Assembly (NCBI RefSeq): GCF_001686925.1
Contig: NZ_LVEN01000042.1
Span: 186,001-250,000, forward strand
Length of the DNA stretch: 64,000 nt
Direction of reading: 5' to 3'
Source of the DNA: Flavobacterium piscis
Lineage (GTDB): Bacteria; Bacteroidota; Bacteroidia; Flavobacteriales; Flavobacteriaceae
Positions 1 through 7,418 of this stretch are shown here, piece by piece. Numbering within the stretch: position 1 is the stretch's first letter; each line of letters starts with the position of its first letter. Made by a program: the position numbers and the translations under genes. The notes under the pieces are model-generated. The model made no database searches. It saw only the letters and a program-made list of their open reading frames with translations, and was not told the DNA's origin.

Positions 1-1126
1 TCGGGATACGTTTTTTGTTTCGAATAGCAACTCTCACTAAAACAAATCCACTTGTAATGATCATGGGCAAAACAATTAAAAAATGAGCTTTGTTGATCAT
101 AAAAATAGCATAAACTACTAAAAAAAGTAAGTGCAAAACTGCAGATCGATACGTCCATCTTTTGTTTTTTATAACAGACAAAATAAGTAAAATCAATAAT
201 AATGGGCTAAGTAAAAGCACATTATAATTCATCGCCAATTCTTGGTGAAAGGAATAAAATCCCATAAAAACAAAAAAGGTTCCTATTAACGATAAGATTA
301 AAAGATAGATTTTATCAACGATTTTATTGTGAGCTAAAACAACAAAGGCAAGAATAAAAAGATAAGTATAGATGTTATTCCACCAGGAACCCGGAGTTTC
401 TTTTTCAAAGCTTAACAATGTACTTGTTTTATTAACTAATGAATTGTTTTGATAAGTAGTTTTCTCTAGACTATTTTTCAATTCAAAAGGCAAAAAGATC
501 TTCGTTCCCAATTGATCTACTTTAGTTCCAAAAATAATACTGGTTCCTAATTGATCATAAAAATGACCGTTGAAATAGGGAAATAAAATAGATCTATAGG
601 TGATATCTGTATCTCCTTTTTTTGTAATAACTGTACTATTCAAACTTTTATTGATGATATCCACTACCATCGAAGTACAGTTTTTGTCAATAAATTTATA
701 AGTGTAAAAACGATCTTCAGAAGCTAATGTGGTATTTAAATTATCAAAAAGCCTTTGTTTTGCGTCCTGAGGAATAAGAAGTACTTGCTCGAATACACTT
801 CTTTTCTCATTATTATATTCTTCAATGAACTCTGGAAACGAATGTACAATTACGAAATATTGCAAATCTCCTTTTGCAAATTTTGCCACAAAATTTGGTG
901 TTCTAAAATCGAAGGCACCGTAATTATACACAACATCAATATTATTTCCGGGATCAGCAACCCGTATTGCGGTATGTCCAAAATAAGAATAAGTTTCATT
1001 GCCTAATCCGCAAGTGAGGACACTTATTTTAGCGTCTTTGGATAAAGGCAAATTTTGACTAAAACCAATAAAACTTAGTAATAATAATAAACTAAAAAGT
1101 GTTTTTTTGAAAATGACATTTTTCAT
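1..1126 (-). CDS. DUF4105 (Lnb N-terminal-like) membrane protein, C-terminus cut by window edge
   Basis: An open frame runs from an ATG at 1126 to the left edge, giving about 375 residues without a stop. It starts with a signal peptide (residues 1-23, ending GFSQ). A DUF4105-type domain follows, with GNETYSYFGHTAIRV near residues 40-55 and DKNCTSMVVD further on. In this family the His and Cys resemble a permuted papain-like active site. The last 150 or so residues form about five hydrophobic segments. The gene lies 36 bases after the PorV-like gene on the same strand and is probably cotranscribed with it. The substrate is unknown; an envelope-localised hydrolase or transferase is an inference from the fold. 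The true C-terminus lies outside the window. Confidence 0.85.
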   Translation of the reverse strand, partial: MKNVIFKKTLFSLLLLLSFIGFSQNLPLSKDAKISVLTCGLGNETYSYFGHTAIRVADPGNNIDVVYNYGAFDFRTPNFVAKFAKGDLQYFVIVHSFPEFIEEYNNEKRSVFEQVLLIPQDAKQRLFDNLNTTLASEDRFYTYKFIDKNCTSMVVDIINKSLNSTVITKKGDTDITYRSILFPYFNGHFYDQLGTSIIFGTKVDQLGTKIFLPFELKNSLEKTTYQNNSLVNKTSTLLSFEKETPGSWWNNIYTYLFILAFVVLAHNKIVDKIYLLILSLIGTFFVFMGFYSFHQELAMNYNVLLLSPLLLILLILSVIKNKRWTYRSAVLHLLFLVVYAIFMINKAHFLIVLPMIITSGFVLVRVAIRNKKRIP

Positions 1127-1162
1127 GATTTAAAATTTTAAGAAGTTTATGGTTTGTAAATT

Positions 1163-2230
1163 TTATCTAAAGATACCTAAATCTACTTTTAATGAAAAAA
1201 TATTTGAGTACAAAGCAGTACTTTGGTTTCCTAAATCAGTCAGCGCATAATCGACTTGAATACCTCTGTATTTAAAACCCAGACCAATATTAGGTTGAAA
1301 ATTCAATTTTTCAGTATTGTCTAACTGGGTTACATTCTGAAAATTTCCTGCTCCCGCACGTAAAAAAACAAGATTGGTATATCCAAATTCAAATCCAATA
1401 GCAGGATCAATACTTACTACTTTAGATGAAATAATATCATTGGTTTGCTCAAAACGCATGTTCACATTAGTTGCCACTAATAAGCTATAATCATTATGAA
1501 AATCGAACGTTCTCGAAACTCCCAATTGTGCTTTTGGTAATGTAATTTCAGTACTCTCTGGTAATTCGTTATTTTCTCCCGGAATTGCATTGGCAATTTT
1601 GGCATATTCTTCTTCATCAATATTCCATACATTGTAAGTTGTTGTGATGTCCCGAAGCATCAACCCAAATTTCCAATTATTTCGTTCAAACTGCAATCCA
1701 ACATCAAATCCAAATCCCCAGGAATTGGCAAATTTCCCGATAATTCTTCGAATAATTTTTGCATTTACACCGTATTGAAATCCGTCAACAGGCAATTTTC
1801 TGGCATACGAAAAAGTAAAACCATAATCAGCAGTCGAAAACAAACGAATTCTGTTATAATCAATGTTTCCCTGATTATCGATCAATTGAGTGGTATCCAT
1901 AATATCATCAACACCAAAACGAATCATCGAAATTCCCCACGCACTTCTGTCGTCAATTGGGCTTGCGTATCCTATATAATCGTATTGCGCAATATTAGCA
2001 AAATAATTGGCGTGCATTAATGAAATCTGATGATCTTCAAGATTGGTTAAACCAGCCGGATTCCAATAAACCGAGTTTACATCATTTGTAGAAGCCGTTA
2101 CTGCACTTGACATTCCCAGAGCAGCTGCATCGACACCAATATTCATAAATTCATTCGAATATTTTCGAACGGTTTGCGCATAATGCAACGTACAACTCCA
2201 ACATAATAAAAGCACAAAGATTTTCTTCAA
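1163..2230 (-). CDS. PorV/PorQ-family outer-membrane beta-barrel protein (PorV2-like)
   Basis: The 355-residue protein has a signal peptide (1-19, ending HYAQ). It then carries the conserved PorV start RKYSNEFMNIGVDAAALGMS, followed by the FadL-like signature YWNPAGL. The rest alternates polar and aromatic residues as expected for a barrel. PorV shuttles type IX secretion cargo and PorQ/PorV2 relatives are less well defined. The sequence resembles the PorV2 paralogue of flavobacteria more than PorV itself, because no porU or other T9SS core gene is adjacent. It is probably the first gene of a unit with the DUF4105 gene. The family is secure; a role in type IX secretion is an inference. Confidence 0.85.
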   Translation of the reverse strand: MKKIFVLLLCWSCTLHYAQTVRKYSNEFMNIGVDAAALGMSSAVTASTNDVNSVYWNPAGLTNLEDHQISLMHANYFANIAQYDYIGYASPIDDRSAWGISMIRFGVDDIMDTTQLIDNQGNIDYNRIRLFSTADYGFTFSYARKLPVDGFQYGVNAKIIRRIIGKFANSWGFGFDVGLQFERNNWKFGLMLRDITTTYNVWNIDEEEYAKIANAIPGENNELPESTEITLPKAQLGVSRTFDFHNDYSLLVATNVNMRFEQTNDIISSKVVSIDPAIGFEFGYTNLVFLRAGAGNFQNVTQLDNTEKLNFQPNIGLGFKYRGIQVDYALTDLGNQSTALYSNIFSLKVDLGIFR

Positions 2231-2469
2231 CGGATATTTTTTAGCAGATCTGAGTCTGTTTTAATTTTTACCAAAAATATAATATTTTACTCAGCAAATT
2301 TATTCCTTTTGAGAAATATTATAAAGATGGATTTTTTAATAAAAAAACTTTAGAAACTCAACTTCCCATTTACCTTTTTAGAAGATTGATATAAATTTTT
2401 TGTAGTAATAGTATAAATTGTCACTTATTATGCGAAATTTGTAGTTGCAATTATCAAAATTTATAAATC

Positions 2470-3186
2470 ATGAATATCAAAAAGCACATTCCTAATTTAA
2501 TTACATTAATCAATTTATTTTGTGGTTGCATAGCCGTTGTTTTTGTTTCACAGGGCGATTTTTTGATGGCTTTTTACATGGTTTGTTTAGGAATCTTTTT
2601 TGATTTTTTTGATGGTTTTTTTGCCAGATTATTTAAAGTTTCGAGTCCGCTTGGATTGCAGTTAGATTCTTTGGCAGATATGGTTACAAGCGGAGTTGTG
2701 CCAGGATATGTAATGTATTCTATGTTTGTAAAAAGCGCTAATCCTCATGAAGTAATTGGATCGGTTTTTATTCCTTTTTTAGGATTTATTGTAACCTTGG
2801 GTTCTTGCTACAGATTAGCGAATTTTAATATTGATACTCGTCAGACAGATTCTTTTATTGGTCTGCCAACACCTGCAAATGCTCTTTTTATTTTAAGTCT
2901 TCCCTTGGTTTTAGAATATTCAGATTCTTTGGCCGTATTCGAAATACTAAGTAATCACTGGGTTTTGTTAGCTATAACATTATGTAGTGCCTATATTTTG
3001 AATGCCGAAATCCCTTTATTTGCTTTAAAAATCAAGAAATTTACAGTCAAAGATAATGTACTTCAAATAGTATTTTTGTTGGTTTCTTTACTTTTAGTAG
3101 TAGTCCTGCAATACATGGCAATTCCTTTGATTATCATTTTTTACGTATTATTATCAGTTGTTAATAATATGTTTTTGAAAAAGTAG
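2470..3186 (+). CDS. pssA: CDP-diacylglycerol--serine O-phosphatidyltransferase
   Basis: This integral membrane enzyme exchanges CMP of CDP-diacylglycerol for serine, the first step to phosphatidylethanolamine. The CDP-alcohol phosphatidyltransferase motif DG-x2-AR-x8-G-x3-D-x3-D is complete around residues 48-70, beginning DGFFAR and ending DSLAD. Several hydrophobic helices surround it. The length of 238 residues fits the PssA branch of Bacteroidota. It lies 10 bases before the GH25 gene, so the two are probably cotranscribed. Confidence 0.93.
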   Translation: MNIKKHIPNLITLINLFCGCIAVVFVSQGDFLMAFYMVCLGIFFDFFDGFFARLFKVSSPLGLQLDSLADMVTSGVVPGYVMYSMFVKSANPHEVIGSVFIPFLGFIVTLGSCYRLANFNIDTRQTDSFIGLPTPANALFILSLPLVLEYSDSLAVFEILSNHWVLLAITLCSAYILNAEIPLFALKIKKFTVKDNVLQIVFLLVSLLLVVVLQYMAIPLIIIFYVLLSVVNNMFLKK

Positions 3187-3196
3187 TTTTATCGCA

Positions 3197-4057
3197 ATGG
3201 CAAGAAAAACCACTACCCGAAGAACTTCTTATTCGCGAAAAACGAAACCTCAGAAATCGGTTTTAGCAAGAGTAATTCGCTTTGTTATTTATTCTTTTTT
3301 TGTGTTACTTTTCTTTTTTGCAGTTTATCATTATCGTGATGGACTGGCGTATTATCTTGGCTTTAAATCAAATAAAGTGTTAGACGAAGATGCGGTTGAT
3401 AAGCATTTGTCTGATGTTAGAAATATTAAAGTTCTTGAAAATCATAAAGGAAAAGTAATAGGTATTGATGTATCTGAGTTTCAGGGAAAAGTACAATGGG
3501 ATGAAGTTGAGGTTTTAGAAGAAAAATATCCTGTACAATTTGTTTTTGTTCGTGCAACTGCGGGCAATGACAGAGTAGACAGACAGTTTAAAAAAAATTG
3601 GGAAGGAGCAAAAGAACATAAAATCATACGTGGGGCCTATCATTATTATAGGCCAAATGAAAACTCAATCGAGCAGGCTAATCTTTTTATTAAAACCGTA
3701 AAATTACAAAAAGGTGATCTGCCGCCAGTTTTAGATATCGAAAGATTGCCTAAAAATCAACCTTTGGATAGTTTAAAGAAAGGATTAAAGCGTTGGTTGA
3801 ATAAGGTAGAAGCGCATTATCAGGTGCGTCCTATAATTTATTCCGGAGAGCGCTATTATAGTGATTTTCTAAAAGAAGAATTTGGCGAATATTTATTTTG
3901 GATAGCCAATTACAATTTTTACAGAGAAAAAATCGAAGACGACTGGCTTTTTTGGCAATTTACCGAAAAAGCATCCTTGCCGGGAATCAAACATCGTGTT
4001 GATGTTAATATCTACAATGGTGATTTGCAGCAATTACAGTTTATAACTGTTGAGTAG
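3197..4057 (+). CDS. Membrane-anchored GH25 family lysozyme
   Basis: The 286-residue protein has a basic N-terminus (1-22), one transmembrane segment (about 24-45) and a GH25 domain (about 88-280). The domain opens with VIGIDVSEFQGKVQW and carries the acidic catalytic pair in PPVLDIER (about 176-183). It ends with a DVNIYNG motif typical of the family. GH25 enzymes cleave the beta-1,4 bond between MurNAc and GlcNAc in peptidoglycan. The anchor suggests cell-wall remodelling at the inner membrane rather than secretion. It directly follows pssA. Confidence 0.9.
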   Translation: MARKTTTRRTSYSRKTKPQKSVLARVIRFVIYSFFVLLFFFAVYHYRDGLAYYLGFKSNKVLDEDAVDKHLSDVRNIKVLENHKGKVIGIDVSEFQGKVQWDEVEVLEEKYPVQFVFVRATAGNDRVDRQFKKNWEGAKEHKIIRGAYHYYRPNENSIEQANLFIKTVKLQKGDLPPVLDIERLPKNQPLDSLKKGLKRWLNKVEAHYQVRPIIYSGERYYSDFLKEEFGEYLFWIANYNFYREKIEDDWLFWQFTEKASLPGIKHRVDVNIYNGDLQQLQFITVE

Positions 4058-4067
4058 TTTTCATTCG

Positions 4068-4360
4068 CAGTCGCAGTTTTCAGTATTTACTGTGTAGTTG
4101 CTTTATCGTGATAAAAGTGCAAGAATAATTATTGAGAATACTGCCAGGACAACTAAGACAGAATAAGGATTAGCAAGATTTATTGTTGATCCAAGTTGCC
4201 ATATTCTTTTTGGAGCGAATAATCTTTTGTCCTTAGGATTATAGTACAAGAATCCCAAATACCAGTTATTTGGGTCTTTGTGCCAATTATTGTATTCTTC
4301 CTGTGTTGGTTTTTCTGAATTCATTTTAAATTATTATTTTAAAACTGAAAACCGAGACTG
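4068..4360. repeat. Inverted-repeat pair flanking the DUF5808 gene
   Basis: CAGTCGCAGTTTTCAGT at 4068-4084 is matched by its inverted copy at 4344-4360, with 14 of 17 bases agreeing. The two copies bracket the small DUF5808 gene. Thirteen bases of the left copy (CAGTCGCAGTTTT) recur inverted at 9668-9680, after recQ. This makes it a dispersed repeat rather than a gene-specific site. Confidence 0.6.
4103..4324 (-). CDS. DUF5808-type small membrane protein
   Basis: The 73-residue protein has a polar N-terminal half with KDPNNWYLGFLYYNPKDKRL and FAPKR, which is the DUF5808 pattern (a tryptophan/tyrosine-rich stretch that ends in VPKR in most members). A single C-terminal transmembrane helix follows (about 50-71). 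The function is unknown. It is the last gene of the minus-strand run kdsD-tatC-AhpD-like-lptB, but the 52-base gap and the flanking repeat make cotranscription uncertain. Confidence 0.75.
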   Translation of the reverse strand: MNSEKPTQEEYNNWHKDPNNWYLGFLYYNPKDKRLFAPKRIWQLGSTINLANPYSVLVVLAVFSIIILALLSR

Positions 4361-4376
4361 AGACTAAATACTTTAT

Positions 4377-5117
4377 TTAGAATTCAAGTTTCTTTTTACG
4401 AAGTTCGAAGTTTTGTCCAAGATAAACACGGCGAACCATTTCATCCTCAACTAATTCTTCCGGGATTCCGGCTTTCAAAATTCCACCTTCAAACATTAAG
4501 TAAGTTTTATCCGTAATCGCTAATGTTTCCTGAACGTTGTGGTCGGTAATTAGAATTCCGATATTTTTATTTTTTAGCTGAGCTACAATTCTCTGAATGT
4601 CCTCTACCGCAACTGGGTCAACTCCCGCAAAAGGTTCATCGAGTAAAATAAATTTTGGGTCTGTTGCAAGAGCGCGTGCAATTTCGGTACGACGTCGTTC
4701 TCCTCCCGAAAGTAAATCACCTCGGTTGGTACGAATATGTTCTAAACTGAATTCTTCTATTAAACTTTCCATTTTGGCAATTTGCTCTTCCTTTGAAAGT
4801 TTAGTCAATTGTAAAACGCTTAGAATATTATCTTCAATACTTAATTTTCTAAATACAGAGGCTTCTTGTGCCAAATAACCAATTCCTTGTTGAGCGCGTT
4901 TGTACATCGGATAATCGGTAATATTCAAATCATCAAGATAAATATTACCCTGATTTGGTTTTACCAATCCAACAATCATGTAGAAAGAAGTTGTTTTTCC
5001 TGCACCATTTGGTCCTAGAAGCCCAACGATTTCTCCTTGGTTTACTTCAACAGAAATTCCTTTTACTACACTACGACCTTTATAGGTTTTGATTAAATTA
5101 TCAGCTCTTAATTTCAT
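4377..5117 (-). CDS. lptB: LPS export ABC transporter ATP-binding protein
   Basis: The 246-residue ATPase drives extraction of lipopolysaccharide from the inner membrane with LptFG. Visible motifs are Walker A GPNGAGKTT (35-43), the Q-loop region YLAQEASVFRKLS, the signature LLSGGERRRTEIARAL, Walker B FILLDEPFAGVDP, and the H-loop ILITDHNVQE. The AQEASVFRKLS stretch and ERRR after the signature are characteristic of LptB among ABC ATPases. It lies in the same strand run as kdsD, which supplies the Kdo precursor, consistent with an LPS role. Confidence 0.95.
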   Translation of the reverse strand: MKLRADNLIKTYKGRSVVKGISVEVNQGEIVGLLGPNGAGKTTSFYMIVGLVKPNQGNIYLDDLNITDYPMYKRAQQGIGYLAQEASVFRKLSIEDNILSVLQLTKLSKEEQIAKMESLIEEFSLEHIRTNRGDLLSGGERRRTEIARALATDPKFILLDEPFAGVDPVAVEDIQRIVAQLKNKNIGILITDHNVQETLAITDKTYLMFEGGILKAGIPEELVEDEMVRRVYLGQNFELRKKKLEF

Positions 5118-5204
5118 TTTTAAAGTTTAATCGTTTAAACGTTAGAATCGTTTATTCGGTACAAATTAACGAATAAACGATTCAGCAAATAAACGTATTA
5201 ACAA

Positions 5205-5558
5205 TTATTTAGTTTCGGCTTCCTCTAAAGCTTCCCAAAATTCGTAAGCTCTTCTTAAATGAGGTACTACAATTGTTCCTCCAACCAGAGTTGCAATTCC
5301 CATTGCTTCCATCATTTCTTCTTTGGTAACCCCTTCTTTATGGCTGGTTTCTAAGTGATATTTTACACAATCATCACAGCGTAAAACTGCCGAAGCTACC
5401 AATCCTAAAAGCTCTTTTGTTTTTACATCAAGAGCTCCGGCTGCATATGCATTCGTGTCAAGGTTAAAAATTCGCTTTACAATTTTGTTATTATCAGCGA
5501 GCAATTTTTCGTTCATTTTAGAACGATAGTCGTTAAATTCTTGTACGATATCAGACAT
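5205..5558 (-). CDS. Carboxymuconolactone decarboxylase / AhpD-like protein
   Basis: The 117-residue protein carries the AhpD-type redox motif CDDCVKYH, with Cys61, Cys64 and His68, preceded by the expected small helices. Proteins of this fold act as peroxidase-linked thiol reductants or as decarboxylases. The CxxC favours an antioxidant disulfide role, but the partner is not visible here. Its ATG overlaps the last 8 bases of tatC, so translation is probably coupled. Confidence 0.88.
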   Translation of the reverse strand: MSDIVQEFNDYRSKMNEKLLADNNKIVKRIFNLDTNAYAAGALDVKTKELLGLVASAVLRCDDCVKYHLETSHKEGVTKEEMMEAMGIATLVGGTIVVPHLRRAYEFWEALEEAETK

Positions 5559-6366
5559 TTTCTTTCAATTTATTTTTATAAACAATCCTCGAAATAAGGA
5601 TACTCACTTCGTAGATAAGCAACATTGGTATTGCTACAATAGTCTGGCTTACTACATCCGGAGGGGTTACAATTGCAGCTACAATTAAAATAATTACAAC
5701 GGCATATTTCCAATATTTTCTTAAGAAATCAGGAGTTACTAATCCTAATTTAGTCAGGAAATATATAATGATTGGCAATTCAAAAAACAATCCGCTTGCG
5801 AGGATACTCGTTTTTACCATTCCCATATAAGAATCTAATGTAAATTGGTTTTTTACCACATCACTCACAGAGAATGTAGCCACGAAATTCACAGACATTG
5901 GAATTACAACAAAATACCCGAACAAGACTCCTAAAAAGAAAAGTAAAGAAGAGGTGAAGATAAATACCTTGGCATTTTTTCTTTCTTTTTCGTATAAAGC
6001 TGGGCTGATAAATTTCCAAAGTTCCCATAGAATAAAAGGGAAACTTAGTATGAAACCTGCTAAAAGACACATCCATACAAAAATATTTACCTGTCCTTCC
6101 ATTTCAGTGTTTTGAATAATGAAATTCAGTTCGGTAATACAAATGCTATCGGCGAAACCAAGTGCATGAGATAGATCGCAAAACCACACATAGGTAAAAA
6201 ATGTAGGTCTTATAGGGCCTAAAATGATTTGATCAAATAAATAATCACTTATGAAATAAGTAAAAAAAGCCATAATGCATATTGCAATTGTGCTTCTAAC
6301 TAATAACCATCTAAGTTCTTCAAGATGGTCTAAAAATGACATCTCGCCAAGGTTCTTTTTTGCCAT
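5551..6366 (-). CDS. tatC: Sec-independent protein translocase subunit TatC
   Basis: TatC is the multispanning receptor for twin-arginine signal peptides. The N-terminus shows the diagnostic MSFLDHLEELRWLLVRS stretch. Six hydrophobic segments follow, with FPFILWELWKFISPALYEKE in the conserved first cytoplasmic loop, and the protein has 271 residues. Compared with E. coli TatC there is extra sequence between helices 1 and 2, which is common in Bacteroidota. Its ATG shares one base with the kdsD stop codon (TAATG), so the two are translationally coupled. No tatA or tatB is in the window. Confidence 0.95.
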   Translation of the reverse strand: MAKKNLGEMSFLDHLEELRWLLVRSTIAICIMAFFTYFISDYLFDQIILGPIRPTFFTYVWFCDLSHALGFADSICITELNFIIQNTEMEGQVNIFVWMCLLAGFILSFPFILWELWKFISPALYEKERKNAKVFIFTSSLLFFLGVLFGYFVVIPMSVNFVATFSVSDVVKNQFTLDSYMGMVKTSILASGLFFELPIIIYFLTKLGLVTPDFLRKYWKYAVVIILIVAAIVTPPDVVSQTIVAIPMLLIYEVSILISRIVYKNKLKENV

Positions 6367-7331
6367 TATACGATTCCTTCTTTTAAAATGTCATGTAAAT
6401 GTAATACTCCTTTGTACTCTCCGTTATCTGAAACGATAAGCTGCGTTATCGAAAAATCTTCTAAAATATTTAAGGCGTCAACCGCCATAGTTTCTGAAGA
6501 TACTGTTTTAGGATTTTGTGACATAATATCTCTTGCAGTTAAGTCAGCTATAGTATCTACGTCATTTAGCATTCTTCGGATGTCTCCATCGGTAATAATT
6601 CCAATTATTTTATCATTTTCGATTACTGCTGTAACTCCCAATCGTTTTTCAGAGATCTCAAAAATAACTTTTTTAACCGAAGTATCCGGCGTTACCATTG
6701 GTTTTAACGAATGTTCAATCATGTCTTTTACGCGAAGCAATAATTTTTTACCTAAAGCTCCACCTGGGTGATATACAGCAAAATCTTCAGGTTTAAAATC
6801 GCGCATTTCCATCAAACAAACGGCAAGGGCATCACCCATAACAAGTTGTGCTGTAGTACTGTTTGTTGGAGCTAAATTTATGGGACAAGCTTCCATCTCG
6901 ACTGTTGTGTTCAAAACATAGTCAGAACCTTTTGCCAGAAATGAAGTTACGTTTCCTGTTATTGCAATTAAGGTATTGCCAAAGCGTTTTAATAACGGCA
7001 CCAAAACTTTAATTTCAGGACTGTTTCCGCTTTTGGAAATGCAGATGATAATATCTTCGTTTTGGATCATTCCTAAATCACCATGAATGGCTTCTGAGGC
7101 ATGTAAAAACATAGAAGGTGTTCCTGTAGAGTTAAAAGTCGCTACCATTTTTTGAGCAATGATGGCGCTTTTTCCGATGCCTGTAACGATCAATCGGCCT
7201 TTGGTTTCGTAAATACGTTGGACAGCTTCGTAAAAATTTTCGTCTAAAAAATCAATAAGCTTTGTAATTGCTTCACTTTCAGAGAGTATTGTTTTCTTGG
7301 CAATCGCCAATATATTTTCTTTTGTAATCAA
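6366..7331 (-). CDS. kdsD: Arabinose-5-phosphate isomerase, KpsF/GutQ family
   Basis: The enzyme interconverts ribulose 5-phosphate and arabinose 5-phosphate, the precursor of Kdo. A SIS domain (TGIGKSAIIAQKM, SKSGNSPEIKVL) is followed by two CBS domains. I chose the TTG at 7331, giving about 321 residues beginning MITKENIL. The frame is open further up to a TTG at 7388, but that codon is the last three bases of a TAAATTTG promoter element, so transcription should begin downstream of it. Family members have about 320 residues, which agrees. It leads the kdsD-tatC-AhpD-like run. Confidence 0.9.
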   Translation of the reverse strand: MITKENILAIAKKTILSESEAITKLIDFLDENFYEAVQRIYETKGRLIVTGIGKSAIIAQKMVATFNSTGTPSMFLHASEAIHGDLGMIQNEDIIICISKSGNSPEIKVLVPLLKRFGNTLIAITGNVTSFLAKGSDYVLNTTVEMEACPINLAPTNSTTAQLVMGDALAVCLMEMRDFKPEDFAVYHPGGALGKKLLLRVKDMIEHSLKPMVTPDTSVKKVIFEISEKRLGVTAVIENDKIIGIITDGDIRRMLNDVDTIADLTARDIMSQNPKTVSSETMAVDALNILEDFSITQLIVSDNGEYKGVLHLHDILKEGIV

Positions 7332-7385
7332 AACAGGATATTTTAAATTTGTATGTATAAAAGAAAGTTGTATCTTTATGTGTTG

Positions 7386-7393
7386 CAAATTTA
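7386..7393 (-). promoter_or_regulatory. Promoter -7 element of kdsD
   Basis: TAAATTTG on the minus strand fits the Bacteroidota -7 consensus TAnnTTTG. It lies in the short gap between divergent kdsD and recQ. A start a few bases downstream would leave about 45 bases of leader before the TTG at 7331. I see no well-spaced -33 TTTG. Confidence 0.5.
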
Positions 7394-7418
7394 TACAAAA
7401 TATCCATTAATATAAAGA

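Noticed and set aside
755..1006. Plus-strand frame of 83 residues
   Set aside because: It lies opposite the DUF4105 gene, whose motifs are clear on the minus strand.
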